A stretch of 38,409 nt of DNA. Source: Dolichospermum sp. ST_sed8. Its GTDB lineage: Bacteria > Cyanobacteriota > Cyanobacteriia > Cyanobacteriales > Nostocaceae. This document shows, one piece after another, positions 6,479 through 15,227 of this stretch. The stretch lies in NCBI GenBank assembly GCA_028658405.1, contig JAKOGY010000018.1, positions 1 through 38,409 of the forward strand. The letters are read 5' to 3'. The notes under the pieces were generated by a model that did not search any database, was not told the origin of the DNA, and saw only the letters and a program-made list of their open reading frames with translations. Both the position numbers and the translations under genes were made by a program. The first letter of the stretch is position 1. Each line of letters starts with the position of its first letter.

Positions 6479-7581
6479 GAATTACCTAAAAGCTGATCAC
6501 GGACATACTCAATACGACTAATAACTTTATTTTGAGAAATACTAGCATTAGATTTCGTTAGTTTTTTAAATTCCTCAGAATCTAAAAAAGAAGTAGATTT
6601 TGGTATTAATGTTTGATTTTGTCTTAATGCTAGAGTAACTCCTACCGTAATAGATTCAAACTTAATTCTAGTGGTAGGTTCATACAAATTCTTAATTTTT
6701 CGATAAATATGTAAAGAATTAGGACAATATTTTTCTATAAATTCTAACATTGAATAGAAGTCATTTCTCATAACATCTATCTTGAGTAAATCAGATTTAT
6801 TTTCTTGTTTTAAATATTCATCCAAAAATTGATGAACTTTGTTATCAGACAAACCATAATTTTGATAATTATTTAAAAATGCAAAAAACCGTAAGACAAA
6901 TTCTTGTGGATCTCTTTTGTCAATTTCAGTTTTACTAAAAGAGCATAAATTTAAAAATCGTTGTTCTTTCGATAGTTTCTCAATTAAATCAAGACACTTT
7001 CCTGGTTGACCTCCTCTCCGTTTTTCCATTTCATTCAATTCAAGACTACCACTATTAATTCTTTGAAAAAGATCCCTTCTAATTTCTTCATCTGCTTCTT
7101 TTGTTAATACAATTATCCTAATACTAGTTCTCTTAAAACGTCTTTGACGTGGTAAGGGTAAATTTTCAAAAGTAAACCCATTTAGAGTTTTTAATTTCTC
7201 AAGATTTTTTAATTTAAGTTTATTGTTAATAAATCTAATTAAAGTGCGAATACGTTGTGTTCCATCTATAATTTCTAATCGTGCTAAATCTTCAGAACCT
7301 GATATATCAGCAACAAAAATATAAGGTATTGGTAAACCTAATATTACAGATTCAATAAATTTTGATTGTCTATCTTCATCCCAAGCCATTTCTCGTTGAT
7401 AGTCTGGAATAAATAATTCATTTTCATCTTCATCTTTTCCATCTAAATATTTTTGAACAATTACTTCTATAGGGTATTCTAAGGTGTTGTAGTCAACACG
7501 TTTTGTATTTTCACGAATTTCTGCTTCAGCATTTTCTTTGCGTTGATCTGTAATTTCTAATTGATTTACCATAGTTGACAA
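6475..7581 (-). CDS. DUF262 (ParB/Srx-fold) domain protein
   Basis: A 368-aa protein with the DUF262 core: FIPDYQREMAW (residues 57-67), KFIESVILGLPIPYIFVAD (74-92), IDGTQRIRTL (105-114), then DLFQRINSGSLELNEMEKRR. DUF262 domains are nucleotide-dependent enzymes in defence proteins such as GmrS; the DGTQR loop and DYQRE are the conserved active-site segments. The usual C-terminal DUF1524 HNH nuclease is absent; the coupled HEPN gene would supply the nuclease instead. An ATG nine bases downstream is an alternative start. Transcription is away from the MITE at 7703-7875. Confidence 0.8.
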   Translation of the reverse strand: MSTMVNQLEITDQRKENAEAEIRENTKRVDYNTLEYPIEVIVQKYLDGKDEDENELFIPDYQREMAWDEDRQSKFIESVILGLPIPYIFVADISGSEDLARLEIIDGTQRIRTLIRFINNKLKLKNLEKLKTLNGFTFENLPLPRQRRFKRTSIRIIVLTKEADEEIRRDLFQRINSGSLELNEMEKRRGGQPGKCLDLIEKLSKEQRFLNLCSFSKTEIDKRDPQEFVLRFFAFLNNYQNYGLSDNKVHQFLDEYLKQENKSDLLKIDVMRNDFYSMLEFIEKYCPNSLHIYRKIKNLYEPTTRIKFESITVGVTLALRQNQTLIPKSTSFLDSEEFKKLTKSNASISQNKVISRIEYVRDQLLGNS

Positions 7582-7702
7582 TTTATTTTCGTTAATGTTT
7601 ACAATCAGAGATTTGTTGATTAAGTGATATAAAATAATTAATTGTATTTTACCACAGGAATAAATTAATGTGGAGTGTAAAGAATCTTAATAATTGTACT
7701 AA

Positions 7703-7875
7703 GAGAACTCCATAAAAAAGATGAACTGCTTGCAGCAGCGCTAGTTCCCTCCGGGACGCTCTCGCGTTCGCTATCCAATCTTGTGGGATGGGCATCTTGC
7801 CCGTCCTAATATTATTAGCAGGCAAGATGCCTGCGCCACAAGAAATTTTGGGGTATTTTTTTATTTGGAAGTCTC
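7703..7875. mobile_element. MITE copy A (TWA target site)
   Basis: A 173-bp element starting GAGAACTCCATAAAAAAG and ending ATTTGGAAGTCTC, which gives imperfect terminal inverted repeats (GAGAACTCC / GAGACTTCC). It is flanked by TAA on both sides (7700-7702, 7876-7878). The interior has GGGCATCTTGCCCG and CAGGCAAGATGCCTG hairpins. There is no coding capacity. It occupies the gap between the DUF262 gene and acnB. Two further copies lie at 23735 and 24970. Confidence 0.85.
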
Positions 7876-7923
7876 TAACTTCCTAAAATTCAGGTGAGCC
7901 ATCAAGACCCACCCTACACTACA

Positions 7924-10554
7924 TTATACCAACAAAGCTTGTTCCTCCTTGCTAATCACCCTCCCTTCATCCTCAAAACCAACAATTTGATCAAAGTTCA
8001 AATAGCGATACAAATCATCAGCAAAAGGATGAATTCTTTCCGACACAATATCCATATATTCCTGCACATTAGGAATACGTCCCAACAACGCACAAACTGC
8101 TGCTAATTCCGCTGAACCTAAATAAACTTGAGCGCCTTTACCCATGCGATTATTGAAATTACGAGTCGAGGTAGAAAACACCGTTGTATTATCATCAACT
8201 CGCGCCTGATTTCCCATACATAAACTGCATCCGGGAATCTCAGTTCTGGCATTTGCAGCTACGAAAACATTATAAACACCTTCTGCCTTTAATTGGTGTT
8301 CATCCATGCGAGTTGGCGGCGCTATCCACAACCGAGCTTTCACCTCACCTGCACCTTCCAAAACCTTCGCAGTTGCCCGATAATGTCCGATATTTGTCAT
8401 ACAAGAACCCACAAATACTTCTTGTACAGGATCATTGGCAACTTCCGATAATAACTTAACATTATCTGGGTCATTGGGAGCAGCTACAATTGGTTCTTTG
8501 ATTTGGCTTAAATCAATTTGAATTATTTCTGCATATTCCGCATCAGCGTCAGCCGATAATAATACAGGATTGTCTAACCATTCTTGCATTTTGGCTACTC
8601 GACGCATCATGGTTCTGGCATCACTATAACCCCGTGCTACCATATTTTTTAACAAAGCAATATTGGAACGCAAATATTCCGCAATTGTTTCTTCACTCAA
8701 CTTAATTGTACAACCAGCACAAGAACGTTCTGCGGAAGCGTCGGTTAATTCAAAAGCTTGTTCAACTTTCAAATTTGGTAAACCTTCAATTTCCAAAATC
8801 TTGCCAGAGAAAACATTTTTCTTGTTCTGCTTATCTGCTGTTAACAAACCTTTTTGCATCGCAACATAAGGTATGGCGTTAACAACATCTCGCAGAGTTA
8901 TTCCTGGTTGTAATTCCCCTGTAAATCTCACCAAAACTGATTCGGGCATATCCAAAGGCATGACACCCAAAGCCCCCGCAAACGCCACTAAACCAGAACC
9001 AGCAGGGAAGGATATTCCTAACGGGAAGCGAGTATGGGAATCTCCCCCTGTACCTACGGTGTCGGGTAACAACATCCGGTTTAACCAGGAGTGAATGATA
9101 CCATCCCCAGGACGCAACGCCACACCACCACGAGAGGATATGAAGTCGGGTAGTTCTTGGTGGGTTTTAATATCCACAGGTTTGGGATATGCGGCTGTGT
9201 GACAGAAACTTTGCATTACCAAGTCTGCACTGAAACCGAGACAAGCGAGTTCTTTTAATTCGTCTCTTGTCATTGGGCCTGTAGTGTCCTGAGAACCCAC
9301 TGTAGTCATGATTGGTTCGCAAGATGTCCCTGGACGTACTCCTGGTAAACCAGCGGCTTTCCCGACCATTTTCTGTGCCAATGTGTAGCCTTTGCCGGTG
9401 TCCACTGGGGCTTGAGGACGAATAAATAAAGTGCTGGGTGCTAAACCTAATGCTTGACGGGTTTTATCGGTGAGGGTCCGCCCAATTAATAAAGGAATCC
9501 GTCCACCGGCGCGAACTTCGTCTAAAATAGTGTCAGGTTTGAGGCTGAAGGTGGAAATTATTTCTCCTGCGGCATTGAGAATATTGCCTTTGTAGGGATA
9601 AATAGTGATTACGTCGCCGGTTTCCATTTTGGTGACATCGCATTGGATGGGTAATGCACCGGCATCTTCGGCTGTGTTAAAAAAGATGGGAGCGATCGCA
9701 CTTCCTAATACATAACCTCCAGCCCGTTTGTTTGGCACAAAGGGAATATCATTGCCCAAGTGCCATAATACAGAATTGATTGCAGACTTACGAGATGAAC
9801 CTGTACCAACGACATCACCGACGTAAGCAATCGGATAACCTTTTTTCTTTAACTCTGCAATGGTTTCTAAACTTCCTGGTTGACGAGTTTCCAACATCGC
9901 CAAAGCGTGTAAAGGAATATCTGGTCTGGTTGTAGCGTGGGTTGCGGGTGATAAGTCGTCGGTGTTAGTTTCTCCGGGAACTTTGAAAACGGTAACAGTG
10001 ATAAATTCTGGTAATGTGGGACGCAAAGTAAACCATTCTGCTTCTGCCCATGAGTTTACCACTTGTTTGGCGTAGGGGTTGGTTTTCGACAATTCCAAAA
10101 CATCATGGAAAGCATCATACACCAACATAATTTTGCTAAGGGCGTTAGCTGCATAAGCGGCGATTTGTTCTCTTCCTTCTCCTCCCATTACCAAGGGTGT
10201 TTCTGAAGATGTTGATACAGAGGTGCTGGAAACTTGGAGTAAATCAATTAAGGATTGAACATTGTAACCACCAATCATAGTTCCCAGTAATTCTACTGCG
10301 TCTACTGGAGAAACTAAAGGACTGGTAATTTCTGCTTTAGCGATCGCAGTCAGAAATCCAGCTTTTACATAAGCAGCTTGATCTACTCCGGGGGGAATGC
10401 GATCGCGTAATAAATTTAATAATAACTCTTCTTCGCCTGTAGGGGGATTTTTCATTAATTCACACAATGCTGATGTTTGTTGTGCGTCTAATGGTAAAGG
10501 AGGAATACCCAGTTGAGCGCGATCGGCAACCTGTTGACTATATTCTTGTAGCAT
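7924..10554 (-). CDS. acnB: Bifunctional aconitate hydratase 2 / 2-methylisocitrate dehydratase
   Basis: An 876-aa AcnB (E. coli AcnB is 865 aa) interconverting citrate, cis-aconitate and isocitrate in the open cyanobacterial TCA pathway. Order: N-terminal helical domain (1-160), swivel domain (about 170-385; includes [16 protein letters not shown]), then the catalytic domain with substrate motifs such as [11 protein letters not shown]. The three 4Fe-4S cysteines are Cys718 (GSCMTN), Cys776 and Cys779 (GCSLCMG), spaced as in E. coli. ATG at 10554 with AGGAG about 13 bases upstream. Several HIP1 sites lie inside, supporting long residence in this genome. Transcribed divergently from the DUF433 module. 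Confidence 0.97.
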   Translation of the reverse strand: MLQEYSQQVADRAQLGIPPLPLDAQQTSALCELMKNPPTGEEELLLNLLRDRIPPGVDQAAYVKAGFLTAIAKAEITSPLVSPVDAVELLGTMIGGYNVQSLIDLLQVSSTSVSTSSETPLVMGGEGREQIAAYAANALSKIMLVYDAFHDVLELSKTNPYAKQVVNSWAEAEWFTLRPTLPEFITVTVFKVPGETNTDDLSPATHATTRPDIPLHALAMLETRQPGSLETIAELKKKGYPIAYVGDVVGTGSSRKSAINSVLWHLGNDIPFVPNKRAGGYVLGSAIAPIFFNTAEDAGALPIQCDVTKMETGDVITIYPYKGNILNAAGEIISTFSLKPDTILDEVRAGGRIPLLIGRTLTDKTRQALGLAPSTLFIRPQAPVDTGKGYTLAQKMVGKAAGLPGVRPGTSCEPIMTTVGSQDTTGPMTRDELKELACLGFSADLVMQSFCHTAAYPKPVDIKTHQELPDFISSRGGVALRPGDGIIHSWLNRMLLPDTVGTGGDSHTRFPLGISFPAGSGLVAFAGALGVMPLDMPESVLVRFTGELQPGITLRDVVNAIPYVAMQKGLLTADKQNKKNVFSGKILEIEGLPNLKVEQAFELTDASAERSCAGCTIKLSEETIAEYLRSNIALLKNMVARGYSDARTMMRRVAKMQEWLDNPVLLSADADAEYAEIIQIDLSQIKEPIVAAPNDPDNVKLLSEVANDPVQEVFVGSCMTNIGHYRATAKVLEGAGEVKARLWIAPPTRMDEHQLKAEGVYNVFVAANARTEIPGCSLCMGNQARVDDNTTVFSTSTRNFNNRMGKGAQVYLGSAELAAVCALLGRIPNVQEYMDIVSERIHPFADDLYRYLNFDQIVGFEDEGRVISKEEQALLV

Positions 10555-10600
10555 GGTTTAGATTTTTCTCCTGTAATGTCTTGCTTTGATTATTATTTTA

Positions 10601-10668
10601 TTGTAAGGGAATTGTTACAGGAGTTACTGGTAAACGAATTTGTCAGAATTAGACAGTTTATGGGTTAT
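10601..10668. repeat. 68-bp direct repeat, copy 1
   Basis: About 64 of 68 bases match 11327-11394 (core ATTGTTACAGGAGTTACTGG, then TAAACGAATTTGTCAGAA). It lies in the acnB upstream region just before the DUF433/DUF5615 module; the second copy lies just after it. The period between copies is 726 bases. Confidence 0.9.
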
Positions 10669-10724
10669 ACTTTAAGAAGTAAAGTTTACATTAACTAAGT
10701 AATAATGTTGATAAGGAGTTCATG

Positions 10725-10949
10725 ATGTCATACAAAAATATTATTACCATAGAACCTGGAAAGAGAAGCGGAAAACCTTGTATTAGAGGTATGAGAATTA
10801 CTGTTTATGATGTTCTTTCTTATTTAGCATCAGGAATGACTTTTGAAGAAATATTAGCCGATTTTCCTTATTTAACTAAAGAAGATATTTTAGCCTGTTT
10901 AAGTTATGCAGCAGATCGTGAACGTCAAACCATTTTAGTTAATTCATGA
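10725..10949 (+). CDS. DUF433 antitoxin
   Basis: A 74-aa DUF433 protein: IITIEPGKRSGKPCIRGMRI, TVYDVLSYLASGMTFEEILA, DFPYLTKEDILACLSYAADR. This is the small HTH-like antitoxin that pairs with DUF5615 PIN-like toxins. Two adjacent ATGs exist; I chose the second (10725) because the AAGGAG at 10713-10718 then sits at a normal distance; the first is at 10722. It overlaps the next gene by 4 bases. Confidence 0.9.
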   Translation: MSYKNIITIEPGKRSGKPCIRGMRITVYDVLSYLASGMTFEEILADFPYLTKEDILACLSYAADRERQTILVNS

Positions 10950-11281
10950 AACTACTTTTTGATCATAATTTATCACCCAGTTTAGTTAATTCTTTGGCTG
11001 ATCTTTATCCTAATTCTAATCATCTTTATTTAATGCAATTAGATCAAGAATCAGATTATACAGTGTGGGAGATTGCCAAAAATAAAGACTATATTATTGT
11101 TACCAAAGATGCGGATTTTAATGAATTATCAATTCTGAGAGGTTTTCCGCCTAAAGTAATTTGGATTCGTTCAGGAAATTGTTCAACTAAAACCATAGAA
11201 TTAATGCTTAGAAATAACTACGAAATTATTTTATCTTTTGCTGAAGATCAAAATACTGGTATTCTGGCTTTGTATAGGTAA
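10946..11281 (+). CDS. DUF5615 (Mut7-C-like PIN) toxin
   Basis: A 111-aa protein with PIN-fold acidic residues: LLFDHNLSPSLV (Asp6), EIAKNKDYIIVTKDADFNEL (Asp pair after VTKD). DUF5615 proteins are predicted RNA-cleaving toxins held by the DUF433 partner. ATGA overlap with the antitoxin gene indicates coupling. The whole module sits between two direct repeats. Confidence 0.85.
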   Translation: MKLLFDHNLSPSLVNSLADLYPNSNHLYLMQLDQESDYTVWEIAKNKDYIIVTKDADFNELSILRGFPPKVIWIRSGNCSTKTIELMLRNNYEIILSFAEDQNTGILALYR

Positions 11282-11326
11282 AATATAAGTTAAATTTTAC
11301 AGCTTTGAGCAAGTTTTAGCGTTTAG

Positions 11327-11394
11327 TTGTAAAGGAATTGTTACAGGAGTTACTGGTAAACGAATTTGTCAGAAATAGACAGTTTATAGTTTAT
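11327..11394. repeat. 68-bp direct repeat, copy 2
   Basis: Partner of 10601-10668. It lies upstream of xisH, so acnB/DUF433 and xisH have near-identical leader segments. No terminal inversion is seen, which points to a tandem-type duplication or recombination rather than to transposition. Confidence 0.9.
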
Positions 11395-11431
11395 GATCAG
11401 ATTATTAAAATTTTACTGAATTTAATTTTTA

Positions 11432-11848
11432 TTGTCAGCCAGGGATACTTACCATGAAGCAATTAAAAATGCCTTAATTAAAGATAGTTGGATGATTATT
11501 CGTGATCCTTATACTATTAAATATGAAGAGATACAATTATTTGCTGATTTATTAGCTGATAGAACTTTAGAAATTGAACGCAATGGACAACAAATTATTG
11601 TGGAAGTTAAGAGTTTTATTGGTCGTTCACCCATGCGTGAATTTGAAACAGCTTTAGGGCAATATATTATTTATCGTACCTTGTTAAAAGTTATTCTTCC
11701 TAAAGTGAAAATTTATTTAGGTGTAAGTCGCAGCATTTATCAATCTTTCTTTTTGCAAAAAGCGATTTCGTTTATTATGGAAGAAAATGATTTAAAATTA
11801 ATAGTTGTTGATTTGAATAAGGAGGAAATAATTCAATGGATAAATTAA
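11432..11848 (+). CDS. xisH: XisH-family protein (endonuclease-like)
   Basis: A 138-aa XisH. The start is TTG at 11432, giving MSARDTYHEAIKNALIKDSW, which matches the family N-terminus. It has a PD-(D/E)XK-like core: ADLLADRTLEIERNGQQIIV, then EVKSF (the E-x-K pair), and ETALGQYIIYR. XisH together with XisI is required for fdxN element excision in Anabaena; its molecular activity is inferred from the fold. This is the only intact xisH in the window. It overlaps xisI by 13 bases. Confidence 0.9.
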   Translation: MSARDTYHEAIKNALIKDSWMIIRDPYTIKYEEIQLFADLLADRTLEIERNGQQIIVEVKSFIGRSPMREFETALGQYIIYRTLLKVILPKVKIYLGVSRSIYQSFFLQKAISFIMEENDLKLIVVDLNKEEIIQWIN

Positions 11849-12180
11849 ATCAATATCGCAATGTGATTAAGAAAATTCTGACTGAATATGAACAGTTAGC
11901 ATCACAAACACCTAATCCTGATGGTGTTGATAGTATTTTAGCTTTTGATGAACATAGAGATCAATATCTTTGGTTTCAAACAGGTTGGCATAATGATCGT
12001 AAAGTTAGAGGAATTACTGTTTATGTGAGAATTAAAAATGATAAAATTTACATTGAGGAAGATTGGACAGAAGAAGGTATTGCAACAGAGTTATTAAGAG
12101 AAGGTTTACCAAATGAAGATATTGTTTTAGCATTTCATGATCCTGAAACTCGTAAATTAACTGAGTTTGCAGTAGCTTAG
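11836..12180 (+). CDS. xisI: XisI-family protein
   Basis: A 114-aa XisI ([54 protein letters not shown]), second gene of the only complete xisH-xisI pair here. GGAGG at 11821-11825 precedes its ATG inside xisH, so translation is probably independent or coupled. The protein shares its C-terminal half with the other XisI copies. Confidence 0.92.
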   Translation: MDKLNQYRNVIKKILTEYEQLASQTPNPDGVDSILAFDEHRDQYLWFQTGWHNDRKVRGITVYVRIKNDKIYIEEDWTEEGIATELLREGLPNEDIVLAFHDPETRKLTEFAVA

Positions 12181-12242
12181 ATTGAATATCTAGGTTATTG
12201 AAGATTATATGATCACAAGATAGAATTTACAAGTTTTTGATT

Positions 12243-12998
12243 ATGAAAAAACCTGCTAATTGGAATACTCTTATAGATTCATTTGGTGACTGTAATTGTC
12301 CCTATGCTTATATAGTAGGTTATTATCTTTCAAGATTTGATAAAGATGCTTATCAGAAATTAGAACTTGGTAATAACAAAGGGGAAACACATCAGAAGAT
12401 TGGTTCTATACTTGAAATTTCATCTAATACACTTAAAAATTTTAGAGATGCTTTTGATCCTTATCATGAAAACAGTCGTAAAGGTTGGTGGCAAAGAGAT
12501 TTATGGCGTGTTGAAAAAGAAATTTATAACGGATTTAAAGCATATTCTGAAAATGAATTATATGAGTTAGTATGTAAAATTTTAAGTAATCCAAAACAAG
12601 ATTTTAAAGACTTTTTTGATTCTGATCAATTAACCACTGAAATAGATAATATCACACTATTTCCTGATGAAGTAAACGACACACAAATTTTAACAGAAGG
12701 ATCTGTTAGACAAGTAACAGTTAATGCTTATGAAAGAAATAATCAAGGTCGAAAACTATGTATTGAATATTACGGCACAAATTGTTATGTATGTGGGGTG
12801 AACTTTGAAAAAATTTATGGTGAAATTGGTCAAGAATTTATTCATGTTCATCATTTAATTCCTTTATTTGAAATTAATCAAGAATATGAAATTGATCCAA
12901 TTCAAGATTTACGTCCAGTATGTCCTAATTGTCATGCCATGATACATCGAAAAAATCCACCATATACTATAGAAGAAATTAAAAATATGCTTCAATAG
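12243..12998 (+). CDS. HNH endonuclease
   Basis: A 251-aa protein. The C-terminal 100 residues are a zinc-finger HNH nuclease: CYVCGVNFEKIYGEIG, FIHVHHLIPL (the catalytic His of HVHHL), DLRPVCPNCHAMIHRKN. The N-terminal 140 residues are mostly helical with no family I recognise; they may bind DNA or a partner. An in-frame TTG lies 6 bases earlier, but the ATG at 12243 is more natural. A close relative of the HNH part occurs at 15702-16007, fused to a different N-terminal half. It may be a restriction-type (modified-DNA-cutting) enzyme; no methylase adjoins it. Confidence 0.85.
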   Translation: MKKPANWNTLIDSFGDCNCPYAYIVGYYLSRFDKDAYQKLELGNNKGETHQKIGSILEISSNTLKNFRDAFDPYHENSRKGWWQRDLWRVEKEIYNGFKAYSENELYELVCKILSNPKQDFKDFFDSDQLTTEIDNITLFPDEVNDTQILTEGSVRQVTVNAYERNNQGRKLCIEYYGTNCYVCGVNFEKIYGEIGQEFIHVHHLIPLFEINQEYEIDPIQDLRPVCPNCHAMIHRKNPPYTIEEIKNMLQ

Positions 12999-13059
12999 CT
13001 GATATAGTGAATAAGAAGAGAGATTGATTACTTAATGTCTCATCCTCAAAAATAACTCC

Positions 13060-13093
13060 ATCCTGTAAATCCTCAAATCCTGGATATCCTGAT
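13060..13093. repeat. ATCCTG-type 40-bp dispersed repeat (copy 1, partial)
   Basis: ATCCTGTAAATCCTCAAATCCTGG... followed by ATATCCTGAT. Made of ATCCT steps roughly every 9 bases. Lacks the TTCTGAC end found in other copies. Lies in the leader of the antitoxin gene at 13163. Confidence 0.85.
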
Positions 13094-13162
13094 ATGGCTT
13101 GCGCCACGCTACGCTATCAGACAATATGCTATAATCTACCTAATGATTTAGGAGTTAATTCA

Positions 13163-13384
13163 ATGCTACAAATCAATAAAAATTATGTTTTAGATCAAAA
13201 TCAAAAACCAATTGCTGTACAAATTCCTATTACTGAATTTGAACAAATAGAAGAAATATTAGAAAATTATGGATTAGCAAAACTAATGGAAGAAGTAGAA
13301 ACTGATCAAGTTTTATCTAAAAATGAAGCTATACAATATTTACAAATGCTGAAAAATAGAAATGTGGAAAGTTTGACAATATGA
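13163..13384 (+). CDS. Phd/YefM-like orphan antitoxin
   Basis: A 73-aa protein (MLQINKNYVLDQNQKPIAVQ, IPITEFEQIEEILENYGLAK, ending LSKNEAIQYLQMLKNRNVE) whose sequence also forms the N-terminal domain of the antitoxin-XisI fusion at 1558-2121. I chose the ATG at 13163: GGAG lies at 13151-13154, and the extra 23 codons of open frame upstream run through a dispersed repeat. No toxin gene follows directly. Confidence 0.75.
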   Translation: MLQINKNYVLDQNQKPIAVQIPITEFEQIEEILENYGLAKLMEEVETDQVLSKNEAIQYLQMLKNRNVESLTI

Positions 13385-13427
13385 TATAATCAATAAACCA
13401 GTATATATTATTTAAGGAACATGAATA

Positions 13428-13661
13428 ATGATCACAAACATCCACTTCCAAGCAAAAGTTAATCATGGTTAAATTGAAATTCCTCTGGAATATCAAGAAG
13501 AAATAAACAGCGCGGAAATAGTCGAGATTGTGATTTTACAAGCTATAGCCAAAAAGAAACAATTTCCAGCAACAGGAATAATTAATAACTTAACTGCAAA
13601 CCCTATCAAAATTGTCAATTTTCAACCACTGACTAGAGAAGAAGCAAATGAACGGTGGTAA
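13428..13661 (+). pseudogene. Small antitoxin-like gene with an in-frame stop
   Basis: A 77-codon frame starting MITNIHFQAKVNHG, then TAA at 13470-13472, then IEIPLEYQEEINSAEIVEIV ... PLTREEANERW and a stop. The two parts are in one frame and resemble small cyanobacterial antitoxin-like proteins of this length (FQAKV-x-NG-x-IEIPLEYQ). One nonsense codon therefore breaks the gene, unless a later start restores a shorter protein. An AAGGA site lies before the ATG. Confidence 0.7.
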
Positions 13662-13740
13662 TATGTTACTTTCGCCAAAATATGTTCTAATTCTAACTTA
13701 CTAGTAGATAAAAATATAAACAAAGGAGTAAATTAAATTC

Positions 13741-15051
13741 ATGCTAATTGAATTTCAAGTGGGGAATTTTCTATCTTTTAAAGATACAGTTACTTTTAGT
13801 ATGGTTGCTTCTGATATTCAGAGTCAAAATGCAGAATTAGATGAAAATAATGTATTTTCAGTTAATGAAGAATTGAAATTACTGAAAACAACGGCTATTT
13901 ATGGTGCTAATGCTAGTGGAAAAAGCAATCTTGCTAAAGCATTTGGTTTTATGAAAGACTTCGTGATTAATTCTTCTAAAGAAATGCAATTCACAGATGA
14001 TATTGCAGTTGAACCTTTCAGACTTAGTACAGAAACAGAAGATAAACCATCTTTTTTTCAAGCAATTTTTTATATAAACAAAAAAAATTATAAATATGGT
14101 TTTAAAGTATCTCAAAATAAAGTAGTACAAGAATGGCTATTTTTTCAAGCTAATATTAAAGAATATCAACTATTTCAAAGAAATGGCAATAAATTTAAAA
14201 TCAATAAAAAATCTTTTCAAGAAGGATTAAAATTAGCAGATAAGACTAAACATAATTCTCTTTTTCTTTCTGTTGTAGCACAGTTTAATGGTAAAATTTC
14301 TGCTGAAATAATAAAATGGTTTGCTAATTGTCAAGTTATATCTGGTTCGGGAATACATGATAACTTTTATAAAACAGTTACTTTAAAATTGCTTGAGTCT
14401 CCTTTAATAAAAAAAGATAGTATTAAATTAATTAAAGATTTAGATCTATCAATTCAAGATATCAATATTACCAAAGAAAAACTATCTTTAGAAAATTTGC
14501 CATTATCCATACCAGATGAATCAAAAAGTATAATTCTCCGCTCATCTTCGGGTGAATTATCTAGTATCCAAACGTCTCACGAAAAATATAATGAAAATGG
14601 TGAAATAATTGGATTTGAGAAATTTGACTTGGAAGAAAATGAATCTGAAGGAACGAAAAAGCTATTTTATTTTTCCGCGTTACTTTTACACGCTTTGAGA
14701 TTTAGTCAAATTTTAATTATAGATGAATTGGATGCAAAATTGCATCCTATTATCACTCATAAAATTATTGAGTTGTTTAATTCAAAAAAATATAATTCAA
14801 AATCTGCACAGCTTATTTTTATGACTCATGATACTAATTTACTCAATCCTAATTTATTTGGTGGTAGATTATTAAGAAGAGATCAAATCTGGTTTACCGA
14901 AAAAAATCAACAAGGAGCAACCGATTTATATTCTTTAGCTGAATATGATGATATTGCAGAAGATGATCCTTTGGAAGCAGATTATATTCGCGGAAGATAT
15001 GGAGCAATTCCCTTTATTGGTAATTTTAAAAATCTATTATCTAATGATTAA
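13741..15051 (+). CDS. COG1106-type AAA ATPase (AbiL/RloC-like)
   Basis: A 436-aa ABC/SMC-like ATPase of the AAA15/AAA21 type. Start motif IEFQVGNFLSFKDTVTFSM; Walker A GANASGKSN (residues 55-63); a signature-like SEGTKK (302-307); Walker B ILIIDELDAKLHP with Glu329; then the FMTHDTNLLNP His switch and the family end DPLEADYIRGRYGAIPFIGN. These ATPases are sensors in abortive-infection systems and are usually followed by an RloB-like nuclease gene. Here the next gene is an HNH-type nuclease broken by a stop. AAGGAG at 13722-13727 precedes the ATG. Confidence 0.9.
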   Translation: MLIEFQVGNFLSFKDTVTFSMVASDIQSQNAELDENNVFSVNEELKLLKTTAIYGANASGKSNLAKAFGFMKDFVINSSKEMQFTDDIAVEPFRLSTETEDKPSFFQAIFYINKKNYKYGFKVSQNKVVQEWLFFQANIKEYQLFQRNGNKFKINKKSFQEGLKLADKTKHNSLFLSVVAQFNGKISAEIIKWFANCQVISGSGIHDNFYKTVTLKLLESPLIKKDSIKLIKDLDLSIQDINITKEKLSLENLPLSIPDESKSIILRSSSGELSSIQTSHEKYNENGEIIGFEKFDLEENESEGTKKLFYFSALLLHALRFSQILIIDELDAKLHPIITHKIIELFNSKKYNSKSAQLIFMTHDTNLLNPNLFGGRLLRRDQIWFTEKNQQGATDLYSLAEYDDIAEDDPLEADYIRGRYGAIPFIGNFKNLLSND

Positions 15052-15227
15052 AAATGGCAAGACAAAATTCAAGAAATAATTCAATGTATTCTCAAAGGAA
15101 TGTGATATAGTCAATTAGAAGTATGTTATATTTGTTTAATGCTTTTTAATATACAAATTGCTATTAGTTTAAATAGAGATGCAAGTGAAGACTAAAATTT
15201 TTAAAAAAAGTGAGATTTTAGAAAATC

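Noticed and set aside
8184-9094. Several plus-strand frames opposite acnB
   Set aside because: Antisense shadows of a well-supported gene; low-complexity composition and no ribosome sites.
15054-15110. Short frame MARQNSRNNSMYSQRN after the AAA ATPase, as an RloB start
   Set aside because: Position fits an RloB remnant but 18 codons are too few and the residues are not diagnostic.
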